A DNA stretch of 64,000 bases from Dendrobium chrysotoxum (lineage: Eukaryota; Streptophyta; Magnoliopsida; Asparagales; Orchidaceae), in contig CM034314.1 in NCBI GenBank assembly GCA_019925795.1, positions 22,995,774-23,059,773 of the forward strand. Direction: 5' to 3'. Both the position numbers and the translations under genes were made by a program. The notes under the pieces are model-generated. The model ran no database searches. It was not told the DNA's origin and saw only the letters and a program-made list of their open reading frames with translations. Shown here one piece after another: positions 31,955 through 43,224 of the stretch (positions are counted from its first letter, which is position 1; each line of letters begins with the position of its first letter).

Positions 31955-32360
31955 CATATTGTCCAGGATCATCCACATTGTCCTGTATGATCTGAACAAA
32001 AATACACCTCTCTAATCACAGCACATCCAACTACTGATATAAATCAATTATTGGTGATTGTCCCATACGATTCATACATCGTACTAGATGATTCATGTGG
32101 CAGGAGTTATTGGATGATTTAAATATAGTCATGCTGATCAATTATAACAAATCCAGGACGTAAATGTATTCATCCTATATGATCAAGTTAGTTAACGATC
32201 GTCCAGGCTAACTCCTCGGGATGATCGCTATGTATCTAATTATCCAAAATGATACCTTATCGTCTGGAACGACATGAACGACCTTTTTGACCAATCATCT
32301 GGATGAATTGATTGCACTTAATCGTCTAGGACGATCTCATGATCGTCTTGTACGATATGC
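31955..32360. promoter_or_regulatory. internal palindrome array upstream of outer extra ORF
   Basis: About ten dyads or half-dyads occur: attgtccaggatcat, atcgtactagatgat, atcgtccagg, atcgtctaggacgat and atcgtcttgtacgat. It ends about 70 bases before the extra ORF's ATG, as in the inner element, so the arrangement predates the split of the two subfamilies. The TATA-like box is not clear in this copy. Confidence 0.8.
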
Positions 32361-32428
32361 TGATTTTCTTTATTTCCTTCACACCCTTCTAGTCCTTTCC
32401 TCTTCCCTCTTGAACTCATACTCTTATA

Positions 32429-33539
32429 ATGGCCGGTGGGAAAAGGTCCATAGTGCTTGTAGGAAGCGCTTTAAGGCATTCTATTTATCCTTGATTCACT
32501 GAGTAATCTAATGAAGTGGCCTACAAATGCTACAAAACTCTTGGTATCAATCCTTCCAAGATTATTAATCAAAATACTCTGAACTTTCAAGTACTATACT
32601 TATTCGCTCACACCACTCTTAGATTTATTCTTACCCTTTCCTTTCCTTTGAACTTCAAAATGCTATTCAAATTCTTTGCAAGCCTTCGCCTTAATGCTAC
32701 AATCATATGCGAATAGAAGGCCCGTAGAGATCACCTACTAGGATTTTTATGAATTTCTTCACTTGTCCACCACTGGAGATAAAATTCAAATCTTAGCTTC
32801 TAATCCTAATTTTAATTGGACCCCTATTAATAATATTCTTTGGGAAACCAATGTTCACTATCATGAATGCACAGTCAACACCTTAGTCAAAGATGCTCGA
32901 ACCATCGAGCACATTCTTCGTAACACAGTAATTCCTAAAGCCAGGGATTGGATTCATATTACTCATATTCTTTCACTCACCACTTACTACATCATGACTA
33001 ACTATGATTTTAATACAATTGGCCTTATCATTTGCTACATTAAATATTTAACCTGTATTAGGGATCCACGCCATAAAAGAAAGCCTAATCTAGCTTTAGG
33101 ACATCTCATTGCCTATGTCCTTGAGACAAAATATAATCTTCAATTCCCTGCTCCATCTGATAACCTCCATGTATTCTACTCCAATAGCTCCTTCCACACC
33201 TTTCACAATACTCGTCGTCAACTAGTGCACGAAGAGCCTATGGCTGAAGAGGAAGGACTTATTCCTACACCTGTCCCTATCCGCTAGCAGCCTCAGATTG
33301 ATAAACTGGTTCAGAGGTTTGATTAGTGGGAAGCTAGATTTGACTTTTATATAGCCGAGTAACAACATGAACAAGACTTAGCTCGATTTGATGCCTATGC
33401 AGCCCAACAACAGCAGAAGCATGACCATGATATGGCCTGATTTGGGGAGCAATTTGCTTCCACTCACTATTACTTCCATCCATCACCACCACCACCACCA
33501 CCACCATCTCCACCTGATCAAGATCCTTCCTTTTTCTAG
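32429..33539 (+). pseudogene. extra 3' ORF of outer Sirevirus, about 369 codons
   Basis: The start MAGGKRS at 32429 follows the palindrome array. Stops occur soon after. A conserved middle (YKCYKTLGINPSKIINQNTL, LFAHTTLRFILTL) and a 174-codon open frame 32763-33287 (SNPNFNWTPINNIL, LVKDARTIEHILRNTVIPKA, HKRKPNLALGHLIAYVLETK) match the inner copy along the whole length. The C-terminus is His/Pro-rich and ends DQDPSFF, like the inner DQDPPLY. There is no visible signal peptide or transmembrane helix. Gene position is the env-like slot. The biochemical role is unknown; a retroelement accessory or DNA-binding protein is possible but not shown. Confidence 0.8.
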
Positions 33540-33640
33540 TTTGCTCAGTATTTTTATTTATATGGTTGTTCTGATCTTTACTTCTGCTCTTTCTGATGTA
33601 CTTATTTTATTCTATTTAGTATTTTTTTCCTCCTTTTATG

Positions 33641-33656
33641 ATGTCAAAAGGGGGAG
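33641..33656 (+). promoter_or_regulatory. upstream polypurine tract 1
   Basis: The string gtcaaaagggggagt is preceded by ttatgat, the same context as the LTR-proximal PPT. Multiple PPTs are known in Sireviruses. Confidence 0.6.
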
Positions 33657-33818
33657 TAGTGTGTTTGTTGCTTCTTATGTTTTAGTAAAATGAGTTTATT
33701 TTCTGCTTACTTATTTTTTATTTTTATTTTAAAAACTTAATAAATATAAAAAATAAAGATTATATATATATATATATTTATTTATTTGAACTCCCCTTAT
33801 TTTTCAGAATTTCATCTT

Positions 33819-33830
33819 TTAAGGGGGAGT
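33819..33830 (+). promoter_or_regulatory. upstream polypurine tract 2
   Basis: The string ttaagggggagt follows ttcatctt. This is a second extra PPT-like run before the 3' LTR. Confidence 0.5.
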
Positions 33831-33885
33831 TTCAGAGAATGTCAAAAGGGCTTTGAAAATTTTAAACAACAATGTTTGTCATCAT

Positions 33886-33899
33886 AAAAAAGGTGGAGA
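33886..33899 (+). promoter_or_regulatory. polypurine tract, outer element
   Basis: aaaaaaggtggaga directly precedes the LTR start tgattgcaaatctg and follows tttgtcatcat. Confidence 0.8.
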
Positions 33900-34213
33900 T
33901 GATTGCAAATCTGAGCCCAAGTACTGTAATTTTAATGACAATAAAATTATGATTTCTTTACTATTGTGATTACTACATATCTATTTTGTTTGCCTTGCTG
34001 ACTAACCTTTTAGGTCCATAAGTTCACTTCTAATGTCAATAAGCTCAAGATCATGTAGACTAGGGTTGAGTTTATCTGTAATTTTAATTTCAATATACTT
34101 TTTACTTTTCTTCAGTCAAGTCATGTAACTGATGGACCCCAAGCTAAGTAACCTTGCACACACACACTCAAAGGGGTGAGTTAGTGAGTTAGGAGAAAAA
34201 TGGATTTTTGAAC

Positions 34214-34881
34214 TAATCATACTGTATGATGTAAATCATACTGGATGATCAGTTATGCAGAAAACCCTAATGATGACACCCATTATTAAATGAAATTAAT
34301 TAACTAATCATTCTAGGTGATTTAGATCGTCTAGGACAATTAGTTATGGACAAAAAAATAGCCATCAATCACAATTTTGGTAATATGTTAATCTTTGATT
34401 TTTGTTCTAATCATATAGGATAATGTACATCATCCTGAATGATTTGTGACAATCATGCCTAAATTGATCATATAATTAGAGGACTAATTATGGTTAGATT
34501 GATTGATTAGATCGTACAAGATGACATCAAATCGTACAGGATGACATATAAAGATCATCCTGGATGATATTTGATATTTTTTGGGACGAGCCCCCTTCAT
34601 CCAAGATGAAAATCATAATTTTCTTCTAATCATATAGGCTATTGTACTAGACATCCCGAATAATTTACGGGATGATATTTTAATCTCTGGTCATCATACC
34701 ATATCGTATTGGATGATCACTATAGTATATTGAACTAATCACTCTAGATGATCACAGAATCATACTGGATGATCTATATAAATACTTGAACTTATCGTAC
34801 AGGGCTATGCTGATCGCACTACTGAAAGGGCTATTTTGTACTAATCATACATAATGATCTGAGGATCATATTAGATGATCA
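34214..34881. promoter_or_regulatory. U3 palindrome array, outer 3' LTR
   Basis: About 18 decayed dyads, for example tcatactgtatgatg, tcatactggatgat, gatcgtctaggacaat and tcatcctggatgat. This strand of copies is poorer in CG than the inner arrays, as expected for an older insertion. Confidence 0.8.
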
Positions 34882-34921
34882 GAGGCTCCATATTGAAAAT
34901 TAAGGATTCTTGGGAGGCTCT

Positions 34922-34930
34922 CTATTTAAG
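34922..34930 (+). promoter_or_regulatory. TATA-like box, outer 3' LTR
   Basis: ctatttaag lies 40 bases after the last dyad and upstream of the gag leader homologue. Confidence 0.5.
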
Positions 34931-35164
34931 CTCTCTTATTTTCCTTGAATTAAATATTTTGTTGCTGAATTGATCTGAGAGAGAGCTTAGATAAGGAAGA
35001 GAGAGAGCTTGGGAGAGAGAGATCCTTGTGAGGGAGAGTTGTGAGGGATTCACAAGGTTGCTCCAAGCAAGGTTTTCACCATCTTCTTCAAGCTACAAAT
35101 CTGGTTCCATGGTGGCTCTATGGGAGACTTTCATCAACATCAGATCTCAGTTCTTTGTTTGCTC

Positions 35165-35275
35165 TAGGATGGAGTAAAAAGGATTCCAAGGTTCCCTACT
35201 TACTTTAGGAGGGAGTGAAAGAATTTACAGGTTCTCTGCCTACTTTAAGAGGGAGTAAAATGATTCAAGGTACTC
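35165..35275. repeat. 40-bp minisatellite in outer 3' LTR
   Basis: Three units start aggagggagt or gagggagtaaa, as in the 5' LTR at 13660-13790. Confidence 0.75.
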
Positions 35276-35654
35276 TACCTCATCTGGTCGGTGGAAAGAT
35301 TTTGTAAGGGCTTATTCGCTTTGCTTTTGGGGCCAAAAAGGAGACACTACTTTTAGTGCAATACCTAAAAAGGAGGATTCTAGGGAGTGATGTAGGTCAA
35401 GTTGACCGAACCATTATAAATATGATGTGTTTTTTCTATTTACTTTTTCACATTTAATTTCTATATTTTTAATGAATTATTTTATGTTTGAAATCTCTTA
35501 AATTTTTTTTATTGTGAAACTGATCTGCTTTAGCATCAAGGAGTTTTTAATTTTTTATTTTATTAAAGAATTTTTATAACCATTTTACCCCCCTCTTAAT
35601 TAGCCTCGGGACTAGTTCTTTAGGGTTTAACAACCCTCACAAATTTTATTTCAT

Positions 35655-36944
35655 AGATGGGCCAATTTACTAGTGATGCACAGGGACATATAACATTCAG
35701 ATCCAAATGGTTGGACATTCATACCCGAGGTCCTTGAAAGAGCTAGGCCAATGCATTTTTTATGAAAATTGTTTGGGGTCTTATAAAAAAATGGGGGAAG
35801 ATGAAGGATCTGCTCGTCCCTTTACATGTTGAAGAAGAGGATATAATGAAGATTCTAAATGTTCCTGACATTGAACATCTTCTATATGAGATTAGTTACT
35901 TAAAAAAATATATAGGAGAAGAATTTCTTTTTAAAGTTTGGTTGTACTTTTAAGCTAGGAGGTCCAATGAAATAATGTTATAGAGGTCAACCAGAGTTCA
36001 AGAGCCACCTACCCCAACTTTAAAGGTTTCTTCTAAGTGATAGGCGAAAGGTGATGATCCTCAAGCTGTGTTGAAAAAGAAGAAATTGGAGGGTATTTTA
36101 GTGAGCACTAGTAGAGTTCCCCCTAACGCCTCCCCTGTTAAGTTGCATATTCCAAAGGATGTGTTAAATCACTAATGTAGCAACTTCTTTTTTTATTTTC
36201 CATATTTTGTGTATCTATTAGGACTACCTCTTGCCAATATCATCTTATTATTTCAATTACTATGGCAGATGGATCTTGAGGCTGAGCTTACTCAGTTATT
36301 GAATGATTGGAATAATAAATTCATAAAGATAATATATCTTCAAGGAGAGTACAAGTGAAAGTATGACCACAAGATAAAGGAGATGAAAGTGGCCGAAGAA
36401 TAGGTTGCTGAGTGTAGAGCTGAGTTGGCTACCATGGTGACTTCTGCTTCTTTGTAGAATCAACAGATAGATCAACTTTACATTAAGCTGGTGGATGCAC
36501 AAGCGACGATCAGCTAGCTTCTGAAGGATCAACAGATCTCTAGGGAGAAGATAGTGCCCATGAAGTTGAAGATAAGGGATTAAAGTATCTTATAGTTGAG
36601 AAGGAGGCTGCTATGTTTGACTTAGAATCTTCAAGGATCATCGAAGATTTTAAGAAATCTATAGCTTTTAAGACCATTATCCAGGATCACATTTAAGAGG
36701 CTCATGATCATATATATGATGTGAAAGTGAAGGCTTTGGAGCAGCAGTGTATTGATGAAGGCTTCATTCGAGGCTTTTTGAAGGGAGTTCGCCTAGTACA
36801 ACGAAAGATCAGAGTTAACGTTGAAGGGTTGACACCAAACTAGGCTTCTAATGATTCTCCTTCAAATTTAGATGGAGTTAATATTGAAAGTGAGCTGAAG
36901 AAGGCATTTTCTACTAATGATGAGATTATAGAGATAGAGTAGTA
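35655..36944 (+). pseudogene. decayed transposon ORF with coiled-coil C-terminus
   Basis: I do not recognise a named family with certainty. The first part (35655-36175) includes ITFRSKWLDIHTRG, then the 63-codon frame at 35762 (LVPLHVEEEDIMKILNVPDI, EEFLFKVWL) and a lysine-rich tail. An intron-like, T-rich 80-base gap ends with ctatggcag at about 36262. The second part (36263-36944) reads DLEAELTQLLND, AECRAELATMV, then FKTIIQDHI and RGFLKGVRLVQRK, with a heptad-like pattern suggestive of coiled coil. At least eight in-frame stops are present. It lies between the copia complex and the right R repeat, so it may belong to the R-flanked element. Similar proteins are common as retroelement gag-like ORFs in plants (impression, not checked). 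Confidence 0.55.
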
Positions 36945-39270
36945 TTTTTATTTTCTATTATTTATATCATTTTGTCTTTCTTAATGATTATTACATGTGT
37001 TAGATGTTTTTACTCTCATGTGAGATCTTCTATGATTTGGTAAGGAGTTGTTGATATTTTTATTTTTAGTTAAATAGTGAAAATATTTCAGTGATCTCCT
37101 TCAACTTAAATGAATTTGATTGATGTCTTCCTAAGACACTTTACCTATCTGAGGTTGCTAGTTATATCATTATTTAATGCCTTTTAACCTGTGTGGAAGT
37201 GGTCGAATTGAACCCCCCTGAGACTGATCATCCAGTGATTAATATACAATAAAGATTGTGTACTTCTTGATTATCATTTAATTTTTAATTGAGAGTGATT
37301 ACAAAGAAAGGAAACAAAATATTATTATTGATTTAACATATACACCCTCATTGGATGGATAAATTATTACATACAGAGTCCATGTACAAATTGTACATAG
37401 TGTGTACAAGCTGATATAGTCGGTTCTGATTGGAGTATGAACGTCAGCTGCATCTGGATGTCGCACGTAATAATTTCTCCATTGAAAGACAGATAAATGT
37501 GTTAGAATTGAGTGGGAAAAATTCTTTTTTTTTCTTTCATAAAAATAATGTTAGTTTTAATATTATTAAATATTTATTTATGCGCTCTCTTTTCACTAGT
37601 GATAGGAGAGAAGCAAAATCCTCCCTATAAAGAAAAGTCTTTCATCTCTTTTTAATTTTTTAATTTTAATCAAAATAAAGTATTCACTTTCTTTCTAATT
37701 ACTTTATTTTTCTCCCTACATTCTAACTCTTCATTAGAGTGTAATGGTAATATGGATTGAATATGCACTAAAAGATTTACACAAAATAGATTTAAAATCT
37801 TCGACATCATGTAATTAGAATGAATTTAGATTGAGGATTCATAAAATTGACCCAAAATAATTGAGAGCAGAAGAAGAAGATGGAAAATCTGTGCTTCTCT
37901 TCCGCTCTTACTAATGATTTGCCTAGTTTCTTTAGCTGATGGCTAAATTCACCTAAAAAACATCTGGAAAGTAGAATTTCTGCAAGTCAAGATGTTTATT
38001 GATTGCTTGCAAATAGCAAAATTTATGCTTTTAATGAGAGAACTCTACTTATGTATTTGTTTTCTTACATATTTCTATATGATTGAAACCTTTTAGTTCA
38101 TTTTGGTGACATACTTTCCTTTTGTTATGTATAATGAAGAGTCAAGCACCGTATTATGTTTTTTAGGCAAATAAATTTGCCCAAAATACATAGAAAGTAC
38201 TGCCTTTGCACCTGATCTCCTAGGGGATCAAATCTACTATAGTTTGATAGTTGTAGATCATGTGACAATGAAAGGCAAGAAAATCGAAAGAAAAATGTTT
38301 AAGGCAAATTGCCTGAAAAATATAATGTTAACTAAATTTGTTGCTTAGTGCTAACCTGCTTCATGCATCTTTCATCTTAACAAGAATAAAATTCAAATTT
38401 CCCCGATGGGATAACAACTTTTTTGATGATGTCATCTTCTCTCTAGAAACAACCAAATGATATGAAAAATATAACTAAACTCTCTGTTGGAGAGATATAT
38501 AACGTACTAAACTAAAGAACTTGGCTGAATATACCACTTGATATATCCAGAACTAATAAACTCAAAAACCTTGTTACTTGGACAACTAATCAACTCTGAA
38601 TCAAATGGACAAGGGCATCTAAAAAATATGATATCAACTTCTTAATGAGGAAAGAAGATGGCCAAAAAGTGTTTGAAACAACAAGAATTGAGAAGAGGGA
38701 ATAAGATGCTAAAATCGAAAAAGAGAGGTAGAGGCCAAAATACCTAGAATGAGATGTAGTTATTATGATCATGGGACCTTTTCGAGTTGGGGCCATTTGA
38801 AAAATCTCATAGGATACTTATGTAATTTAAGATTTGTTTGGGATTATCACAACTATTTGTAAAATTAGTCGTAGAATTGTTATCAGAAAAATAGAGTTTG
38901 TGAAAGTTGTTATTAGTTTATGAGCAAAGGAGTTCATGGGTGACATGGTTTGACCACACAAAGGTCTAATTGACAAAGTCAACTATTGACTGAGTCAAGT
39001 GACCAATCATGCCCATACCACTAGAAGTGATATTTAAAGAGGTTTGATAAAATTTAAGGATCATTTGGATTTTGATTGGAATTAGATAGTGTATATGATC
39101 AATTGAGCTAGCTTGGATCATATTAGTCAATTAATGGTTAAAGGGTCTATTGAATTTTTATGTGTCATCTGGAGTTCCTTATGAGATGATTTAAGCATGA
39201 TTGAAGTTAAAGGGTTGGTTCATTGTGCCAAGCAGTGCACCAAGCTACCTAGTTGTAGTGCAAGGCTACA
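36945..39270. other. no gene seen
   Basis: AT-rich DNA with no domain-bearing frame. Short frames (78, 66 and 68 codons) at 36296-36532, 37430-37630 and 38590-38796 show no recognisable motif. A line ggtcgaattgaaccccc near 37202 resembles text often seen in gypsy elements but gives no protein. Confidence 0.5.
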
Positions 39271-39274
39271 ACTA

Positions 39275-39565
39275 AAGGTGATTGATGACTGAAGTTTGGT
39301 TGAATGATTGGTTGTAGGTTGAATGCTGGATTTGATGTTTTCTTGATTACTGGATGACTGAGATAATTGATTGTTGGTTGATTGAGGTTTTGATTGTTGC
39401 AAGTGTAAGCTTTTTTTAATTAATTGGATACTTGATTGATTGATTACATGTTGGATGTATAATTGATGATTGATTGATTGTTGGTCATTGATGATTGGAG
39501 AGTGATTGGATGGATGATTGAGAACTAGATGGATGGTTGACAGTTGACCATTAGATGGATAATCA
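39275..39565. repeat. TGAT/GGTTGA-rich low-complexity repeat
   Basis: Runs such as gattgattgattac, tgatgattgattgattg and gatggatgattgag make a degenerate 4-bp-based satellite. It explains the 124-codon minus-strand frame at 39220-39594 (rich in S, Q, N, I and H), which is not a gene. Confidence 0.8.
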
Positions 39566-39580
39566 AGAGTTTGAGTGTTT

Positions 39581-39608
39581 CCTAATGACCTCATACAAAA
39601 ATGAGGTC
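39581..39608. repeat. GACCTCAT hairpin, copy 1
   Basis: gacctcat-acaaaa-atgaggtc is a perfect 8-bp stem, preceded by ccta. The same hairpin with the same loop is found at 60173 and a related one at 50429. Confidence 0.85.
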
Positions 39609-39839
39609 AACAAGATCCTATTCTTTTCTCCTATGTTTAAGGCTAGAGCAGATCGTTCTTCAAATCGTTTGTATCCTCTATTCGAAGTAACTATTCTAAA
39701 CTTCAAATTGATTATTGATAAGATACAAATTGTTATGTTATTTGCCTATAATTATGCTATTTTATGCTTGTAATTCTTGTATTTTATACAAAAAATATAA
39801 TAAATAAAGGAAAATTAAACCAACACTACTGTACCAGCA

Positions 39840-41200
39840 GATTAGCGCCGTAACACCATAACTCATTTCAGTGTCACAGTGTAACACCCTCTACTTTGCA
39901 GTAGAGAGCTTACCAAAAAAGTATTGGAGAGCTTAGTGTCATATCAAAGCACCATAGTGCCAAATAGCCCAACACCGCATTGGAGGAAGATTTGACTAGT
40001 GAATTGAAGTGACCATTGGTGAACTACACCTATTCAGTAGCATCAATACACCATCAATCCATCACCAAAATTTGATATGAAGATCTAGCACCCAAATAGA
40101 TAAAAGACTAGGATGCATCATGCATAAGAGTAAGGTGATACAAATATATAAAATTCAGTGTCCTAGCTTAATACAAAGATCAAGAACAAAAATAGATAAA
40201 AGAGTAAGGTGCTTCATGCATAAAAGACACCAAAATGTTTATGTGGAAAACCCAAAAAAGAGAGAAAAATCACATAGTCATGCATAATCTAATGGATTTC
40301 ACTAGTGTTAGTGGTTGATTACAAATAATATCCTTTCTCAAAGGAGGGCAATGGCTTAATATAGCAAATATGCATTGTATGGAGCGTATTACATAGTTAG
40401 AGAACAATATTGTAGCTTTCCTTAAAAGAGTGCATGCCTTCTATTTGGTCGTAAGGCTGTAATTGGATGATGGTGGTCGAAGGAACCATAATTAGGTGGG
40501 GGATGGAGGTTGGAAGGACCACAGTCTCGTAATGGTGGTTGAAGGGACAATGATCTGCAGGCGATGAAGATCAAATGGATCATACCTAGGAAATGGTAGT
40601 CGAAGGAACCGTTGTAGGTGGGTGATAGAGGTCAGATGGATCGTAGTTAGGTGACGATGGACAGAGAAAGGCTCGATAGTGGTAGCTAGATGGAGATCCA
40701 ATGATGATGGTTTGGTAGAGTTTTAACAGCAGTATCCTTGATTCGTCTGCGGTGGTGCCAAGTGGAGTTACAGGATTCGTCAAGCTCCAGAGCACTTCTC
40801 TTCTTCCACCATCCTCCTCCGCCTTTCATATGAAGGAAGGGGGTCTATTTGTAATTTTTTGAGTGGCATGCTTAGTAAAATGTGGAAGATATTGGTGAAT
40901 TCTGGAGTGTTCCATCATATGGCCCATATTGATTCCCTTGATCATGGATTGTTTATTGAGCATTTAAGTGCCTTAGTGATGTATAAAATGAGTGATCTTA
41001 GGCTTGCTTGATTCGTCTCATCGAGCCGCTCGATTCGACTATAAGCTTGTCATATTCTGATATCAATTGGTCATCCAAATGATGCTCTCAAGCTTCCAAG
41101 AATGTTTTGATCCTTTGATTTGGGTTCATTTGAGCTCGGATTAGACTAAATTTGGTGCCATTGGATTTGTCTCCTTGAGATTTTTAATTTGACTATAAGC
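39840..41200 (+). repeat. repeat R, right copy
   Basis: It is homologous in the same orientation to 10745-12310 (see there). It carries its own minisatellite at 40450-40700. Right-hand shared landmarks run to about 41165 (tttggtgccattggatttg against tttggtgtcgttgggttca). The 69-codon minus frames here are repeat artefacts. Confidence 0.6.
40450..40700. repeat. degenerate minisatellite in R, right copy
   Basis: Irregular units around gatggtggtcgaaggaacc, taggtgggtgatagaggtc and gatggatcgtagttaggtg recur about every 45-60 bases. It stands where the left copy has its 29/30-bp array. Confidence 0.65.
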
Positions 41201-41429
41201 TTGAGGAAATTAGAGTTTAGATAGTCTTGAATTTAATTTTGAATGTTTCTGATTCATATTTGTATCGAGATTCATGTCCTATCAAAGTGATTTTTGGTGA
41301 CTATCACTAATAAATGAAAAGAAAAATTGCTATTTGACTTAAATTTTTTGTGTATATATATATGATAAGCTTAGCATACATACACTTAATTAAAAATAAA
41401 TCAACATGTTGGGGGAAAATTTACCGCTA

Positions 41430-41885
41430 CACAGATTTTGGTTTCTCCTATTTTATAATCGAATACTGCAATGAGAATAAAGTACAATCCTGGGAGACTG
41501 ACATAATATTCTACAATGGATTCAATATCAAAATAGGGTTTTAGAAAAATGATATTTCTATAATCAAACACAGTTCAAAGAATAACATATCATCTCGAGA
41601 GATGAACATGAAATTCTATAGAATGTGTTTAAAAATAAAAATAGGGTTTTGAAAATCTATCCCTTCTTTTAATTAGATGTAACAAGGGGAACATTATATC
41701 ATCTTAATAGATGAACATAATGTTCTTTAAGACATCTAAAAATAAGAAGGGGTTTTATAAAATTCATCATTTCTAAGATCGAATATAACAAGTGAAATAT
41801 TATATTACCTAAAAAGACAATAATAATATTCTACAAGTATATTTAAAATTAGAAATGAGTTTTTAAAAGACATTTGCGTTCCTAG
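41430..41885. repeat. tandem repeat, about 115-125 bp x 4
   Basis: Each unit contains an ataatcgaa/agatcgaatataac-like start, a (c/g)acataat(a)ttct line and aaaaatagggttttgaaaa. The units are at about 41435, 41545, 41665 and 41775. They form the left part of block A, and similar but more decayed text stands at 52130-52490 in block B. Confidence 0.6.
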
Positions 41886-43219
41886 AGAATTTCCCTTATT
41901 TTATAGGAATAAAATAAGGTTTATTTTTATTTGGAGTTCTCAAATCCCTATAGAGGCAAGTCCCTATAGTTAATTACATCTTAGGAGAGATACTCCTAAG
42001 AAAACTCTCGATTAAAGTAGCGATTTCATACCATTTGATTACAAAGTAGAAGACAAGGAAAGAGGTAGGAATTTTTCAAGGAGAAAGCTCAATGTTGAAC
42101 AGTTCTTAACGAATAAAGGGAGGAAAAGTAGGAGGTGCCGGATTCTGAGAAGCTCAAAGGCAATCTCAATCTATCATATATTGGGATTTATATTTTAAGA
42201 GAGAATTTTCGTGTTTAAGTTGACATTTTATTAGAAATTTAGGATTATATTTCCGGTGGGTAAGGACTTAAGATTTGAAAATATGTCTTAGAATCTAAAT
42301 CTAAATTGGGTACTACAAAGTAGTGACCTGAACCTAGCTAAAGAAGTGCAAATCTGGACTTACCCTGGCCTAGATTGGGGAGCCAGCTAATCACCTAGGT
42401 GCTTTAAAATCATGTGTTCAGTCTCTTTATGAAAGATGGGTAGGGACGTTGTTTAAGTTTTGACGAATCGAAGCCAACATCTAAGACAAATCCTAATTAG
42501 CCCCTTTACTTATGTAGGGTAAATGATGCTTGAGAGTGTAATATAATTAAAATTTTAAACTCTTTTAATTTGTATTTAATATAATGCATGCTAATTAACT
42601 TGAATGCATAAAATGAATATGAAGCAGTTTTAAAATCAGGCTTAAAAATAAAATTTTTCCTAGAGATTGCACAACATCCCCTTGACAGAACTACACCCTA
42701 ATAGGCCAAGTGGTCTGCCAGAACCCGCAGGCGGGGAGGTGCCTAACAAGGAAGAGAAAGTATTAATATGCATATGCTGACTCTCGGCGATCCTGAGCTT
42801 ACTTCTTAGATCGTTAGAGTTAGTATGTGAGCCTAAAAACATTATTTAAATTTCAAGTAAAAAACATTTTTATCATGCCCTTATGAAAAAACACTCTGAT
42901 CGTATCCAGGCTAAAATAAAATACGGCATGCAAGAATCCTAAAAAAAAACAACTACATAAATAATGTAAACAATCAAATTAAATTATTCTATATATAATG
43001 TCCACAGTCCATATGACAAGTGTTATTTTACTTACAACCTAGGGTCTACTGAAAAAGTAAAGTGGTCGGGTACCACTGACAACAAACCCAGATTCTAATC
43101 CTAAGACTGACGCAAGTAATTTTGAAATGGGATATACTTTTTTTTATTTTCATTTCTTCATCTTCTTCCTTTCATCTCCTCATTTCATCTTTTCTTCCCC
43201 TACAAGCTCCTTGGATCCG
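41886..43219. repeat. block A, left part (paralogue of block B)
   Basis: It aligns with 52500-53800. Shared lines include aaaactctcgattaaa, gtagggacgtt(g/a)tttaag, caacatccccttg, aactacaccct, ggtctgcca and aggcggggaggtgcctaac. There is no coding potential; a 60-codon minus frame at 42660-42842 is a shadow. The nature of the repeat (LTR or untranslated part of a gypsy element) is unresolved. Confidence 0.7.
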
Positions 43220-43224
43220 CTACG
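43220..43224. other. TSD (CTACG) left of solo LTR
   Basis: The five bases ctacg are repeated exactly at 45233-45237 on the other side of the solo LTR. Confidence 0.9.

Larger units (their letters stand above)
12580..35653 (+). mobile_element. outer Sirevirus-type Ty1/copia element (split by the inner element)
   Basis: Order on the plus strand: truncated 5' LTR (12580-14149), PBS (14152), first codons of gag (14208-14259), interruption by the inner element (14265-25913), then the rest of gag, protease, integrase, reverse transcriptase, RNase H, an extra 3' ORF, several polypurine tracts and the 3' LTR (33900 to about 35653). The methionine-tRNA-type PBS, the tgtcatcataaaaaagg-type PPT, the gag type and the extra ORF fit the Sirevirus (SIRE/Maximus) lineage. 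The first 160 or so bases of the 5' LTR are missing compared with the 3' LTR. The LTRs look roughly 85% identical in the stretch I compared by eye, more diverged than those of the inner element, which agrees with the nesting order. Confidence 0.9.
33900..35653 (+). repeat. outer copia 3' LTR
   Basis: It starts tgattgcaaatctgagccc, which corresponds to tgttgcaaatctgg of the inner LTR, so it retains the 5' end missing from the outer 5' LTR. It contains the palindrome array, the TATA-like ctatttaag at 34922 and the gagggagtaaaa minisatellite. It ends in degraded caaattttatttca near 35649-35653. The right target duplication cannot be checked because the left LTR end is deleted. Confidence 0.88.

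Noticed and set aside
39220..39594. 124-codon minus-strand ORF rich in S, Q, N and I
   Set aside because: Explained by the TGAT-type low-complexity repeat at 39275-39565.
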